NCBI GenBank assembly: GCA_946408825.1
Contig: CAMJTU010000003.1
Coordinates: 62,001-126,000, forward strand
DNA: 64,000 nt
Reading direction: 5' to 3'
From: an uncultured Planctomycetaceae bacterium
GTDB lineage: Bacteria; Planctomycetota; Planctomycetia; Pirellulales; Thermoguttaceae
Shown here: piece by piece, positions 25,595 through 34,108 of the stretch
Layout of the letters: each line of letters begins with the position of its first letter
Position numbering within the stretch: the first letter of the stretch is position 1
The notes under the pieces: model-generated
What the model saw: the letters and a program-made list of their open reading frames with translations, nothing else
Told to the model about the DNA's origin: nothing
Databases searched by the model: none
Program-made: the position numbers and the translations under genes

Positions 25595-25990
25595 CTACGA
25601 CCGCGCGCATTCGAGCCGATACGCCGCGACGCGCCCGCCGACCCGAATCTCTTCGACCGCTTCGATCCGATATTCCCGCCCCGCGACGACGAGCCGATCG
25701 ATCGCCGCCCTCGGCGCCGCGCTCAGCCCGACCGCGGAAAGAACCCCTTCGAGCCGCGCCTCGCGCCGTCGCAAAAGCGTCGGCGCCCGCGTCGAAACCG
25801 TCCCGTCCGCGATCCGCGACGCCCCTTCCCGACCGATCGCCGCCGAAGGGACAAACCGCGCGCGCTCCTCCTCAAAACGCGGCGCCGCGCCCCCGGCGTC
25901 GTCCGCCGGACGCCGAACCGTCGCCGATTCCCCAAACGCGTCGATCAACGCGTGAACAAATCCACGCTCGCCCGTAAAAACCCTTTCCAT
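25595..25990 (-). CDS. Phage head closure-like protein, putative
   Basis: 131 aa; the start at 25990 follows GGGGAGG. It begins MERVFTGERGFVHALIDAFG and ends with the strand pattern RLVVAGREYRIEAVEEIRVG followed by RVAAYRLECARS, which resembles the terminal strands of small head closure or connector proteins (a .DG..Y.V..V....G....Y.L pattern). It is the first gene of the tail operon; the intergenic region to the epimerase gene must hold the promoter. No portal or capsid gene precedes it. Confidence 0.5.
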   Translation of the reverse strand: MERVFTGERGFVHALIDAFGESATVRRPADDAGGAAPRFEEERARFVPSAAIGREGASRIADGTVSTRAPTLLRRREARLEGVLSAVGLSAAPRAAIDRLVVAGREYRIEAVEEIRVGGRVAAYRLECARS

Positions 25991-26289
25991 GACCTTCGTC
26001 TATCCTCCCCGCGACGAAAAATCCCGTCGCCCTCTAAAAATATCCGTAAGGCGCGTTTTTATGCCCGTTTTTTTTGGAAAAAAGAGGAGCGAAACTCGCT
26101 AACGAGAAAACAAACTTCTTTGGAGAGTTCTTCATGCGCTCGACAGAAAAAATGTCGCCGACTTCGTCAAAGATCGATTGGAACGCCGCAGAAATTGTCC
26201 TAAAAATGGATCCTAATCTTTAAAATCGCCGTTCTGAAAAGGATTTGTTTCAAAAAGACTAAAACTCTCCTTTTTCTGCGCGGCGCATG
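25991..26289. other. Intergenic region holding the tail operon promoter
   Basis: No gene is supported in this ~300-base gap between the divergent tail operon and epimerase gene. The minus strand near 26041-26030 has an AT-rich patch, GATATTTTTAGA, about 45 bases before the first tail gene, loosely similar to the AAATATTTAGA elements upstream of the terminase gene. No clear sigma-70 promoter was found for the tail operon. Confidence 0.4.
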
Positions 26290-26318
26290 TTGATTCCTTT
26301 CCTTAAAATCGTTAGAAT
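26290..26318 (+). promoter_or_regulatory. Sigma-70-type promoter for the aldose epimerase gene
   Basis: TTGATT (26290-26295), 17-base spacer, TAGAAT (26313-26318), about 88 bases before the chosen start at 26406. Confidence 0.7.
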
Positions 26319-26405
26319 CATAACCAACGTATGAGCACCGGAATCTTCGTCTATTCTGGCGAGGATTCTATAACGATCCCCCCTGATTTTAAGGAACAGT
26401 CAGTA

Positions 26406-27677
26406 ATGAAAAAATCGACGATCGCCAGCGCAGTCGTCTGCGTCGCGGTAGCTTTTGCCGCTTCCAACCTCTTTGCGCAGGGTATTTTCCGTCCGTTCCG
26501 CGCGTTCCGCGTTTATCGAGTCCAGCCGGTACAGCGCGCGCAGCCCGTCCAGTGTCCGCAGCCCGCCGCTGAAAACGCCGAATCCGTCGCCAATGGAGAA
26601 ACCGCCGTGTCCGCTACTCAACCTACCGCAACGTCTGCAGAATTCGGCAAGACGAAAGAAGGCGAAACCGTTACCGTCTTTACCCTTACGAACGCGAACG
26701 GCCTTTCCGCTAAGATTCTCGACTTCGGCGGCGTCCTCTATGAGATGAACGTCCCGGACAAAGACGGAAATTTCGCCAACGTCTCCTGCAACTTTCCGAC
26801 CGTTGAAGAATATCAGACGGTTCGTCCGTTCTTCGGGTCCCTCATCGGTCGCTACGGCAACCGCATTAAGGCGGGCAAGTTCAGCATCGACGGTCAGGAA
26901 TACACGCTTCCGGTCAACGACGGTCCGAACGCGCTCCACGGCGGTCTCAAGGGCTTCGACCAGAAGATTTGGAAGGGCGAAGCGACCGCCGACGAAAACG
27001 GCGCTTACCTGACCCTCAAGTATACCGCCGCCGACGGCGAAGAAGGCTATCCCGGAAACCTCGACGTCACGGTCGTCTACTCCCTCAAGAATGACAACTC
27101 GCTCACGATCGACTACACGGCGACCACCGATAAGGCGACCGTCCTGAACCTGACGAACCACACCTTCTGGAACCTCGCCGGATGGAACGGCGGCTCGATC
27201 TGCGACCATATCCTCCAGCTCAACGCGCCGAAGTACCTCCCGACCGACGAATCCCTCATCCCGACCGGCGAAGTCGCCGACGTCACCGACGTCCTGAACT
27301 TCACGACGCCTAAGGCGATCGGTCAGGATATCAAAAAGGTCACGGAACCTCAGTTCCGCGGCGGTTACGACCACTGCTTCGTCCTCGCCGACAAGCCCGC
27401 GGGCGAAATGGGCCTCTGCGCGATCGTTAAGGATCCCAAGACCGGACGCGTCATGAAGATCGACACGACCGAGCCCGCCGTCCAGTTCTATTCCGGCACC
27501 GTCCTCGACGGCACGACCGGAATCGGCGATTACAAGTACGAGCAGTACTACGCGTTCTGCCTCGAAACCCAGCATTATCCGGACTCCCCGAACCAGCCGA
27601 GCTTCCCGACGACGCTCCTCAAGCCGGGCGAGACCTATCGTCACACGACGGTTCATACGTTCTCCGTCGAAAAGTGA
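26406..27677 (+). CDS. galM: Exported aldose 1-epimerase (galactose mutarotase)
   Basis: 423 aa. It interconverts alpha and beta anomers of aldoses. The start at 26406 follows AAGGAA and gives a signal peptide (MKKSTIASAVVCVAVAFAAS, cleavage near LFAQG); the earlier start at 26331 lies too close to the -10 box. A Gln/Pro/Ala-rich linker (~residues 28-75) precedes the enzyme domain, which shows DFGGVLYEMNVPD, SLIGRYGNRI, LHGGLKGFDQ, NLTNHTFWNL (catalytic His), GGYDHCF and CLETQHYPDSPN (catalytic Glu), all hallmarks of the family. Export points to mutarotation of sugars released outside the cytoplasm. Confidence 0.93.
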   Translation: MKKSTIASAVVCVAVAFAASNLFAQGIFRPFRAFRVYRVQPVQRAQPVQCPQPAAENAESVANGETAVSATQPTATSAEFGKTKEGETVTVFTLTNANGLSAKILDFGGVLYEMNVPDKDGNFANVSCNFPTVEEYQTVRPFFGSLIGRYGNRIKAGKFSIDGQEYTLPVNDGPNALHGGLKGFDQKIWKGEATADENGAYLTLKYTAADGEEGYPGNLDVTVVYSLKNDNSLTIDYTATTDKATVLNLTNHTFWNLAGWNGGSICDHILQLNAPKYLPTDESLIPTGEVADVTDVLNFTTPKAIGQDIKKVTEPQFRGGYDHCFVLADKPAGEMGLCAIVKDPKTGRVMKIDTTEPAVQFYSGTVLDGTTGIGDYKYEQYYAFCLETQHYPDSPNQPSFPTTLLKPGETYRHTTVHTFSVEK

Positions 27678-27730
27678 TCGATTACGAACCGACGCCGCGC
27701 GAATTCCGCAGTAAAGGTCGCTAACCATCG

Positions 27731-27780
27731 CGGCGGGTTCGGAATCGTCTTATCGCGGTTCTGAATCCGCCGTTCTTTTT
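27731..27780 (+). terminator. Terminator after the epimerase gene
   Basis: A 14-bp stem with two G-U pairs (27731-27744 with 27759-27772), followed by TTCTTTTT. Confidence 0.75.
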
Positions 27781-27975
27781 ACATCGACGCGCAGAAATCG
27801 ACTCAAACAAGCGACCGTGTGAAAAAATTTCCTCTTTCCCGCTGTTGCTTTCTTGCGTTTTCTGTTACAATTCTGACGCCGCTTGAGGAGGACTTCGTTT
27901 CTGAATCAAACGGTCTCGCTTCGGGGCTCCGACGCGTGTCAAATTAGACTCACCCTTTTCATTTAAAGGAACCTT

Positions 27976-28299
27976 ATGGCTTTATTTGAAATCGAAACGC
28001 CGGCTCATATCGTCATCGCTTGGGCGGACGACGAAGAGGGCGCCAAGAACGCTCTTCGTGAAAATTACCCTGGCGAGGACCCGATCCGCGTCACTAAGCG
28101 TCCTCGAGACGTTTGGGTTATCTCGAAGGCCGTGCTCGGCTTGACCGGCGCCGTCGAAACGAGCGAACTCGCCAGAGAATGTCTCTACAGGGCGGGCGGC
28201 GACAAACTCCACGCGATCCGCATCTATATGCAGGAGACGGGAGTCGACCTCGATTCGGCGCGCAAGACGATCGAATCCAACATCGTCTACGGCTGGTGA
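27976..28299 (+). CDS. Small conserved-type protein with an L7/L12 C-terminal-like helix pair
   Basis: 107 aa; the start follows AAAGGAA. The N-terminal half (FEIETPAHIVIAWADDEEGA) is alpha/beta. The C-terminal HAIRIYMQETGVDLDSARKT resembles the IK.VRE.TGLGLKEAK pattern of the ribosomal protein L7/L12 C-terminal fold. No signal peptide or membrane segment. TTGCTT (27845-27850) and TACAAT (27866-27871) upstream could be a promoter but are only 15 bases apart. It is monocistronic: a strong terminator follows, before purF. The function is unknown; a translation-linked role would be a guess. Confidence 0.75.
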   Translation: MALFEIETPAHIVIAWADDEEGAKNALRENYPGEDPIRVTKRPRDVWVISKAVLGLTGAVETSELARECLYRAGGDKLHAIRIYMQETGVDLDSARKTIESNIVYGW

Positions 28300-28324
28300 T
28301 TTCACATGACGAACGTTCAATCGC

Positions 28325-28361
28325 AAGACGCGTCTCGACAATAGGGACGCGTCTTTTTTTA
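28325..28361 (+). terminator. Rho-independent terminator before purF
   Basis: Perfect 10-bp stem (28325-28334 with 28346-28355), then a T-run. Confidence 0.88.
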
Positions 28362-28577
28362 TCCGTCGTCCCCGTCCTAGCCTTAGGTCGCCCCCCGTTT
28401 AAATCCGGGCCGTTTCTGCTATAAATAGAATGCGGTCTTGACACGACGGCGCGGCGGCGAAAGGGACGACTCTTTCGTAGATTAAGGCAGATTAACGACG
28501 TCGCGTCGCGACGCCAATCTTGAGTCCGCCCGTTCGACGGTCGGTTGCGATCGATTATTAGGAGCGAATTTTCATCG

Positions 28578-30380
28578 ATGAGCGAGTTACACGAGGAATG
28601 CGGCGTCGTTGCGATTTATCATTTTGTAAACGACGAGGCGTTGAAGGAACCGTCGGAGCTTTGCGGAAGTATCAAGCCCACTGAAATCACTCGACTCTTG
28701 CCGAGAATGTTGCTCGACGTCCAAAATCGCGGTCAGCTCTCCGCCGGAATAACGTCGTACAACGAGAAGAGAACGCCGCTGCTCTCGACCTATAAAGACG
28801 TCGGAACCGTCGCCGAAGCGTTCCATCAGAACCATAAGGACGAGTTCGAAAAGATCATGAAGAACCTTATGGGGAACGCCGGCATCGGGCACGTTCGTTA
28901 CGCGACGTGCGGACGCGACGACGTCAGCTACGCGCATCCTTTTGAGCGCCCCCATATCAAAAGAAACAAATGGTTTAGCTTTGCGTTCAACGGCCAGCTC
29001 GCCAACTACGAACAGCTCAAAGAACAGCTTCTACAGCAAGATCCAAACGCCTGCTTCGCGCGCGAAACCGACGCCGAAATCATCATGCATCTGCTCTGCG
29101 CGGCGTTGAAGAACTCTGAACGCGATCTCTTGCAAATCTGCCGAAAAACGATCGTCTCGATCAACGCCTCGCCTCGCAACAAGATGGAGCTGTTGCAATA
29201 CGTCGCGAACTCGACGGACGACGGCAAGCGTCAAGGCGCGTCGGGCTCCAAGTTTATCCCGCTGGATCAAATTGAAACCATCACGCTCGACGGCGCTTTT
29301 AGCATCGCGTTTCTCAACGCGCTCGGCGAAATGTTCCTCGCCCGCGATCCCCACGGAATCAAACCCCTCTGCTACGCCACCGACGGAAAGCTTTTCGCCG
29401 CCGCCAGCGAAAGCGTCGCGCTCTTCAACCTCGGGTTCAACCACGACGACATCAAGGACGTGCCCCCCGGAGGCTGCGTGATCGTTAAGCCGGACGGGAC
29501 CGTCAGCGTCGAGACGTACACGCCCTCGCCGCGAACGGCGCATTGCTTCTTCGAGTGGATTTACTTCGCAAACGCCGCGAGCGTCCTCGACGGCAAAAGC
29601 GTTTATATGGCGCGAAAAGCGCTCGGCGAAAGGCTCGCCGCGCTCGAACTCAAAGATTATGAAGAGGCGCAAAAACGCGGCGGAAAAAGGTCCGTCGGCG
29701 ATCTTTACGACGGCGACACGATCGTCGTGCCCGTCCCCGACACGAGTCGCGCCGCCGCCGAAGGCATGGCGCGCGCGCTCAATCTCCCGTGCCAAGAAGG
29801 GCTCATGCGCAACCGTTACAGCGGTCGAACCTTCATCGAGGGAGGCGACTCGCGCGTCCGCAAGGCGATGACAAAATACACGCCCATGCCGCAAGTTCTT
29901 GAAGGGAAACGCATTCTGCTTGTGGAAGATTCGATCGTTCGATCGACGACAATGCGCGTTCTCATCGAACGCATCAAGACGGTCGGGCACGCAAAAGAGG
30001 TGCACGTCCGCGTCGCCTGCCCGCCGATCGTCGCGCCCTGTTTCTACGGAATCGACATGTCGACCTACGGCGAGCTCTTCGCCACGCAGTTCTTCCGCGA
30101 AAAATACTCGAACGAAAGCCTTGCCAATAACGCCGACCTTACCGTTCTCTGGCAGCTTACCCCTGAAATGGAAGTTGAAATGGCGGAAAAACTTGGGTGC
30201 GATTCTCTGCGCTACCTCCCGGTGCGCGAACTCGCCAAGGCGATCGGAATCCCGACGATGAACCTCTGCCTCGCCTGCGTCAATCACGAGTATCCCACCG
30301 AATACGGTTTCAAACTCTCCCAACGCGCGCGGCAAATCTTCGCGAAAGGTCTTGCGCAAAGCCGAACCTACGAAAGCTGA
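28578..30380 (+). CDS. purF: Amidophosphoribosyltransferase, long form
   Basis: Catalyses the first step of purine synthesis, PRPP + glutamine to phosphoribosylamine. 600 aa from the ATG at 28578; the frame's earlier TTG is not needed. MSELHEECGVVAIYHF places the N-terminal nucleophile Cys at position 8, to be exposed by propeptide cleavage. The glutaminase domain shows GIGHVRYATCG; the PRPP-binding loop is ILLVEDSIVRSTTM; CPPIVAPCFYGIDMST and NLCLACVNHEYPTEYG fit the Cys ligands of the iron-sulfur form. It is about 100 residues longer than the usual ~500, with inserts around residues 195-230 and 355-385 (KDYEEAQKRGGKRSVGDLY). A terminator follows. It stands apart from purN (47.7 kb). Confidence 0.93.
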   Translation: MSELHEECGVVAIYHFVNDEALKEPSELCGSIKPTEITRLLPRMLLDVQNRGQLSAGITSYNEKRTPLLSTYKDVGTVAEAFHQNHKDEFEKIMKNLMGNAGIGHVRYATCGRDDVSYAHPFERPHIKRNKWFSFAFNGQLANYEQLKEQLLQQDPNACFARETDAEIIMHLLCAALKNSERDLLQICRKTIVSINASPRNKMELLQYVANSTDDGKRQGASGSKFIPLDQIETITLDGAFSIAFLNALGEMFLARDPHGIKPLCYATDGKLFAAASESVALFNLGFNHDDIKDVPPGGCVIVKPDGTVSVETYTPSPRTAHCFFEWIYFANAASVLDGKSVYMARKALGERLAALELKDYEEAQKRGGKRSVGDLYDGDTIVVPVPDTSRAAAEGMARALNLPCQEGLMRNRYSGRTFIEGGDSRVRKAMTKYTPMPQVLEGKRILLVEDSIVRSTTMRVLIERIKTVGHAKEVHVRVACPPIVAPCFYGIDMSTYGELFATQFFREKYSNESLANNADLTVLWQLTPEMEVEMAEKLGCDSLRYLPVRELAKAIGIPTMNLCLACVNHEYPTEYGFKLSQRARQIFAKGLAQSRTYES

Positions 30381-30402
30381 GAGAAAACGCCCTACAACAA
30401 AT

Positions 30403-30448
30403 AAACGCCACCGCGTTTGTCGTTTGACAGACCCGGCGGCGTTTTTTT
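30403..30448 (+). terminator. Terminator after purF
   Basis: An 11-bp stem with one internal mismatch (30403-30413 with 30434-30444) and a run of seven T. Further T-rich repeats of TTTTTTTGTCTG follow. Confidence 0.8.
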
Positions 30449-30524
30449 GTCTGTTTTTTTGTCTGTTTTTGAGTAAAAACAGGCGGAAAAAGCGTCGTCC
30501 TATCAGAAGCGGATTATGAATGTT

Positions 30525-31322
30525 TCACGACCCGATAAGGAACGTCGGCTCGTCGTGGGAGATTGTAAGGACGTTCGTTTGGAAGAAATTAGGACTTCCA
30601 AACGAGATTCCGCAATTTGATAGACGTTTAGAACGCGACTCATAAAGCTGATAGAACATTTCCTCGCGCTCGAGCGCGACGCCATAATGAATTTTGCGAT
30701 GGCAAAGTGGGCAAAGACATATAAGATTTGCGTAAACGTCTAATCGACTTTCAAATTGCGTTTGAAGTTTAAGCGGAATAAGGTGATGACCTTCCATGAA
30801 AGGTTTACGATTAGACTCCGCGATAAAACTCTTGTGATCAGGGTTAAGTTCACACCGCCAATCGGCAAAAGCAAGCGCCTGAGTCCTTAGAATATTCGAC
30901 CTCTTCTGAGTCTCTCGTCGGACAAAATTCGTCGACTCCGGCGGCAGGGGAACGTCAAGTTTTGTTATCTGTTCTATCGAGTCTTGCGACAATTCTCCAG
31001 CCGCAAATTGGCAATAGTTTTTCAGACCAGAACTGTACATCCGGTTGCCCCGCTTATCCTGCTCGCAAAATTCAGGATCGGAATTGAGAACTTCCTGCGC
31101 CTTCTTAAGATAGTCCAAATCTAATATTTCGTAGACGTCGTTTTCAACGTATCCTTTGTCTTTTAATCTTTTAGAAACGCTATTGAGCGCAACGAAGTAA
31201 TGTTGAACCGTCGAACGCTTCAACCCTTTGATTTTTGTCAAATACAGGGCGTAATACTCTTTAAGCGCTTCTGTTCTATTGCTAGACAAGGCGACGTCAA
31301 TATCACGTTTATCGTCAGACAT
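30525..31322 (-). CDS. HNH endonuclease (McrA-like / restriction-type)
   Basis: 265 aa. The C-terminal HNH nuclease shows EGHHLIPL, then LDVYANLICLCPLCHRKIHY with two zinc-ligand Cys and the H...N...H pattern. The N-terminal half is helical (KIKGLKRSTVQHYFVALNSV, LKDKGY, NRMYSSGLKNYCQFA), a type of domain found in front of HNH nucleases of the McrA group. The gene is clearly AT-richer than its neighbours and stands alone between purF and a vWA gene, suggesting acquisition as a single-gene restriction factor, possibly against modified DNA. No partner methylase lies next to it. The defence role is inferred. Confidence 0.82.
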   Translation of the reverse strand: MSDDKRDIDVALSSNRTEALKEYYALYLTKIKGLKRSTVQHYFVALNSVSKRLKDKGYVENDVYEILDLDYLKKAQEVLNSDPEFCEQDKRGNRMYSSGLKNYCQFAAGELSQDSIEQITKLDVPLPPESTNFVRRETQKRSNILRTQALAFADWRCELNPDHKSFIAESNRKPFMEGHHLIPLKLQTQFESRLDVYANLICLCPLCHRKIHYGVALEREEMFYQLYESRSKRLSNCGISFGSPNFFQTNVLTISHDEPTFLIGS

Positions 31323-31372
31323 AGTTTAAACTACTCGTCTATTTCATCTTAGAGGGAAAAAACAAGCGTCGC

Positions 31373-33748
31373 TCAAACCATTCCCCAGCGGCGTCGGAGG
31401 AGCCAATCGGCGATCATAAGGGCGACGAACGCGAGGAAGACGAAACGCGAATCATAGAAGGAGAATTTTTCTTCTCGCGTGTCGACGATCGAACGGCTTT
31501 CCCGGCGCAGTTCGTCGAGGTAATCTTTAAACTCGCCGGGCGCGATCGTCCGGCCCTGCGTCGCGACGGCGAGGCGTTCGAGGTCGTCGAGGGCCGCGCC
31601 GGGACGTTCGAGTTCGAGGTTCTTTTCATAGACTAAGAATCGCGACCGCGCCGTCTGGAGCGTTTCGCCCGATTCTGAAATAAGCGACGCCTCGATCTGG
31701 TAGTCGCCGAGCGCGTCGGTTCCGGGGCCGACTCCGCGCCACACGCCCTGCTCTCGAGTCAACGCGACGGGCGTTCGCGAGCCGTCTGGCGCGACGATCG
31801 ACGCTTCGGCGCGGACCTGCTCGACGTTTTCGCCCTCTTTCGGGCGGTAAACGACGCTGAAAACCGCGCTCTCGCCGGGAACAAGACGCGACGAATCCGT
31901 CTCGATCGCAAGCTCCCCTTCGAGCAGTTCGTCCGTTCTCGCGGACCACAGAATCAACTGCCGCCAGAATTTCGCGTGTTCAGTCTCCTTGCCCCTCATG
32001 CGCCACCGCCAAGTCGAATCCGTCGCGACGACCGCGACGCGTCCCAGACCGTAGCGCTGCGTCGTCAGAAGCGGATAGCTCGGCGCGTCGGCGCCCCCTG
32101 ACGCGGCGCGCGCGACGAGGAGCGTCGTGGCGTTGCGCTTTACGCGCCCGAGACGGTAGACGTCGGAGAGGGGCGGAAGCGAGCGCCAAAGTTCGACGTT
32201 TTTCTTCTGGTCTACGCTCAAACTGATCGCAAACGCGTCGCGCGACTCAAGCGCGTCCGTCGCCGGCTCCGCGCGGTAATCGCCGAGGAGCCGCGCGCGA
32301 TTCGTCCGCGATTCGCCCGATTCGAATTCCGTGAGATCCACGTCGAGCGGAACTCTGCCGACGCCTTTGATTTCAATCGGAACCGCCGCCGCGAGAGGCG
32401 TGTCCGCATAGCCGCCGAGCCCAAGGGAACGCTCCCCCGCGAGAATCACAAGACCGGCGCCTTCCTCGACGCGCTCGACGAGCGCCGCCAACTCGTCCTT
32501 CTGAAACGCCGACGCGTCGACGTCGCCGAGAATGTACGTCGCGTATTTATCCGGCGCGAAAAAAGGTTCAACGAGCGATTTACGCGCGCCGGTAAGCGTC
32601 GAGACAAGTTCCGCTTCCGTTTTGCCGGGAAATTTGGACACGAGCGACGAAACCGGCGGACGCCAATACCGGACGGAAACGTCGGAGGAAGAATCGAGCG
32701 CGGCGCGTAAGAAATTCTGTTCATAACGCCGCGCGCCTTCGATATAAAGCGCTTTAACGCCCCCGTCGATCGCCTTGACGAACGCGCTGAGCTCGTTGTT
32801 CGTCTCGAGAAGTTCGCGCGGTTGAATCGGGGTCGAAACGCGTAATTTCCATTCCCCTTCCGTCGCCGGCTTGCAGGTAAACTGCCAGGGAATCGTCGCG
32901 TCGTCCGATTTCGGGACGACGGTCGCGGTTCCGACGACCGTCGTTTTTCCCGGCTCCGTCTCGAGCTCGAGTTGAACGGGGAGTTCTTTGTTTGCGAATC
33001 CGAGCGCGCGAAGTCGACCTGAAACGACAAGTTCGTTTCCGAGAAAAACGCGGTCGTTAGCGCGGAGATCGTCGATCGCGACGTCGCGAACCGACGCCGA
33101 GCCGTCCTTCGACCCGAAAAGCGCGACCGTAATCGGACGTTCCGCGTCGCGATAGCGGAGCGCGACCTCTTGTGGAGATTCCGCGTCTTCGTCCCACGTC
33201 CGTTGCGCCCCGTCGGAAAGGAGCGCGACGCTCAACAAACGCTTCCCCGCCGTCGTTTTCAACGCTTCCGCGAGCGCGTCCCCAAGCCGCGTTTCTCGCC
33301 CCGTCGGCGTTGCGGGAAACGTAACGACGCCGTCGGCGACGGGCAGTTCCTCGATCGTTTCCCCGAAGCCGACGACGTGAACGTCGCACCGTTCGGAAAG
33401 CGCTTTGAGAGAATCTTGCGCGTCGGCAAAGGCGTCGCGCATCGCGTCGTAACGGCTTTTGCCCGACGAATCGCCGTCTTCGACCGACATGCTTTCGGAA
33501 AGGTCGCAAAGAATCTCGACGGTCGCGGGCAGTTCCTCGACGACGACGGCGACCCACGACGGACGCGTAAAGAGAATCGCAAAGATCGGAATCGCAAGAA
33601 GTCGAACCGCCGTCTCCGCGCGTTTACGAAAGACCGACGTTCCCCGAAACCTGGGCGGGAACGCCAACACGGCGCCCGTAATCACGGCGAGCAAAACCGC
33701 GACAAGCGTCCAACTGCCGCCGAGCGGATTGAAGGATATCGGGATCAT
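31373..33748 (-). CDS. vWA-domain membrane protein with glutamine-amidotransferase-like fold
   Basis: 791 aa. Two N-terminal transmembrane helices (residues ~10-30 and 47-62) and a final one (FVFLAFVALMIADWLL) anchor it. A von Willebrand factor A domain with metal-binding DLSESMS (residue ~82) follows, then beta-sandwich segments, a class I glutamine amidotransferase-like core (ALYIEGARRYEQNFLRAAL ... GAGLVILAGERSLGLGG ... RYGLGRVAVVATDSTWRWR) lacking an obvious catalytic Cys, and another Ig-like part. This architecture is common in Planctomycetota next to MoxR/BatA genes, though none is adjacent here. Presumably a periplasm-facing complex component; function unknown. Confidence 0.85.
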   Translation of the reverse strand: MIPISFNPLGGSWTLVAVLLAVITGAVLAFPPRFRGTSVFRKRAETAVRLLAIPIFAILFTRPSWVAVVVEELPATVEILCDLSESMSVEDGDSSGKSRYDAMRDAFADAQDSLKALSERCDVHVVGFGETIEELPVADGVVTFPATPTGRETRLGDALAEALKTTAGKRLLSVALLSDGAQRTWDEDAESPQEVALRYRDAERPITVALFGSKDGSASVRDVAIDDLRANDRVFLGNELVVSGRLRALGFANKELPVQLELETEPGKTTVVGTATVVPKSDDATIPWQFTCKPATEGEWKLRVSTPIQPRELLETNNELSAFVKAIDGGVKALYIEGARRYEQNFLRAALDSSSDVSVRYWRPPVSSLVSKFPGKTEAELVSTLTGARKSLVEPFFAPDKYATYILGDVDASAFQKDELAALVERVEEGAGLVILAGERSLGLGGYADTPLAAAVPIEIKGVGRVPLDVDLTEFESGESRTNRARLLGDYRAEPATDALESRDAFAISLSVDQKKNVELWRSLPPLSDVYRLGRVKRNATTLLVARAASGGADAPSYPLLTTQRYGLGRVAVVATDSTWRWRMRGKETEHAKFWRQLILWSARTDELLEGELAIETDSSRLVPGESAVFSVVYRPKEGENVEQVRAEASIVAPDGSRTPVALTREQGVWRGVGPGTDALGDYQIEASLISESGETLQTARSRFLVYEKNLELERPGAALDDLERLAVATQGRTIAPGEFKDYLDELRRESRSIVDTREEKFSFYDSRFVFLAFVALMIADWLLRRRWGMV

Positions 33749-34108
33749 GGGCGCAAAGGAAAGGGCGGGAGGAACGAAACCACGGCGCGACGAGGCGCGT
33801 CGAAACGACGCAGTCTATTATACGCAGTCGAGCGTCCTGTCGCCAGACCAAAAAGAAAGGAGAAATCTCGCAAAGAGTTCGACATGGGGAGCCGAGAGTC
33901 GGACGAAAGGCGGCGTTCCGACTGAGGAATTCCAGAGCGCGACGGTCCGAAGTTCGCCGCCGGACCTGTCTTTTACGCCTGAGTTGTTCCAATTCCAATC
34001 TTTTACCGCAGTCGGCGCTGTCATTTCCGAAGGGTTGATTTATAGTTTAAAAGAGTTCAACGTCCCGAACGCAGTCTGAAATCATTCAAACGCCAAGGAG
34101 GAAGAAAT
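33749..34108. other. Divergent promoter region between vWA gene and thiM
   Basis: No gene is supported. TTGATT at 34034-34039 followed by TATAGTTTAAA is a possible AT-rich promoter for thiM but lacks a clean 17-base layout. I looked for thi-box elements and saw none convincing. Confidence 0.35.

Noticed and set aside
33900..34108. TPP riboswitch upstream of thiM
   Set aside because: No CUGAGA/ACC-type core or paired helices could be found; only a possible AT-rich promoter is visible.
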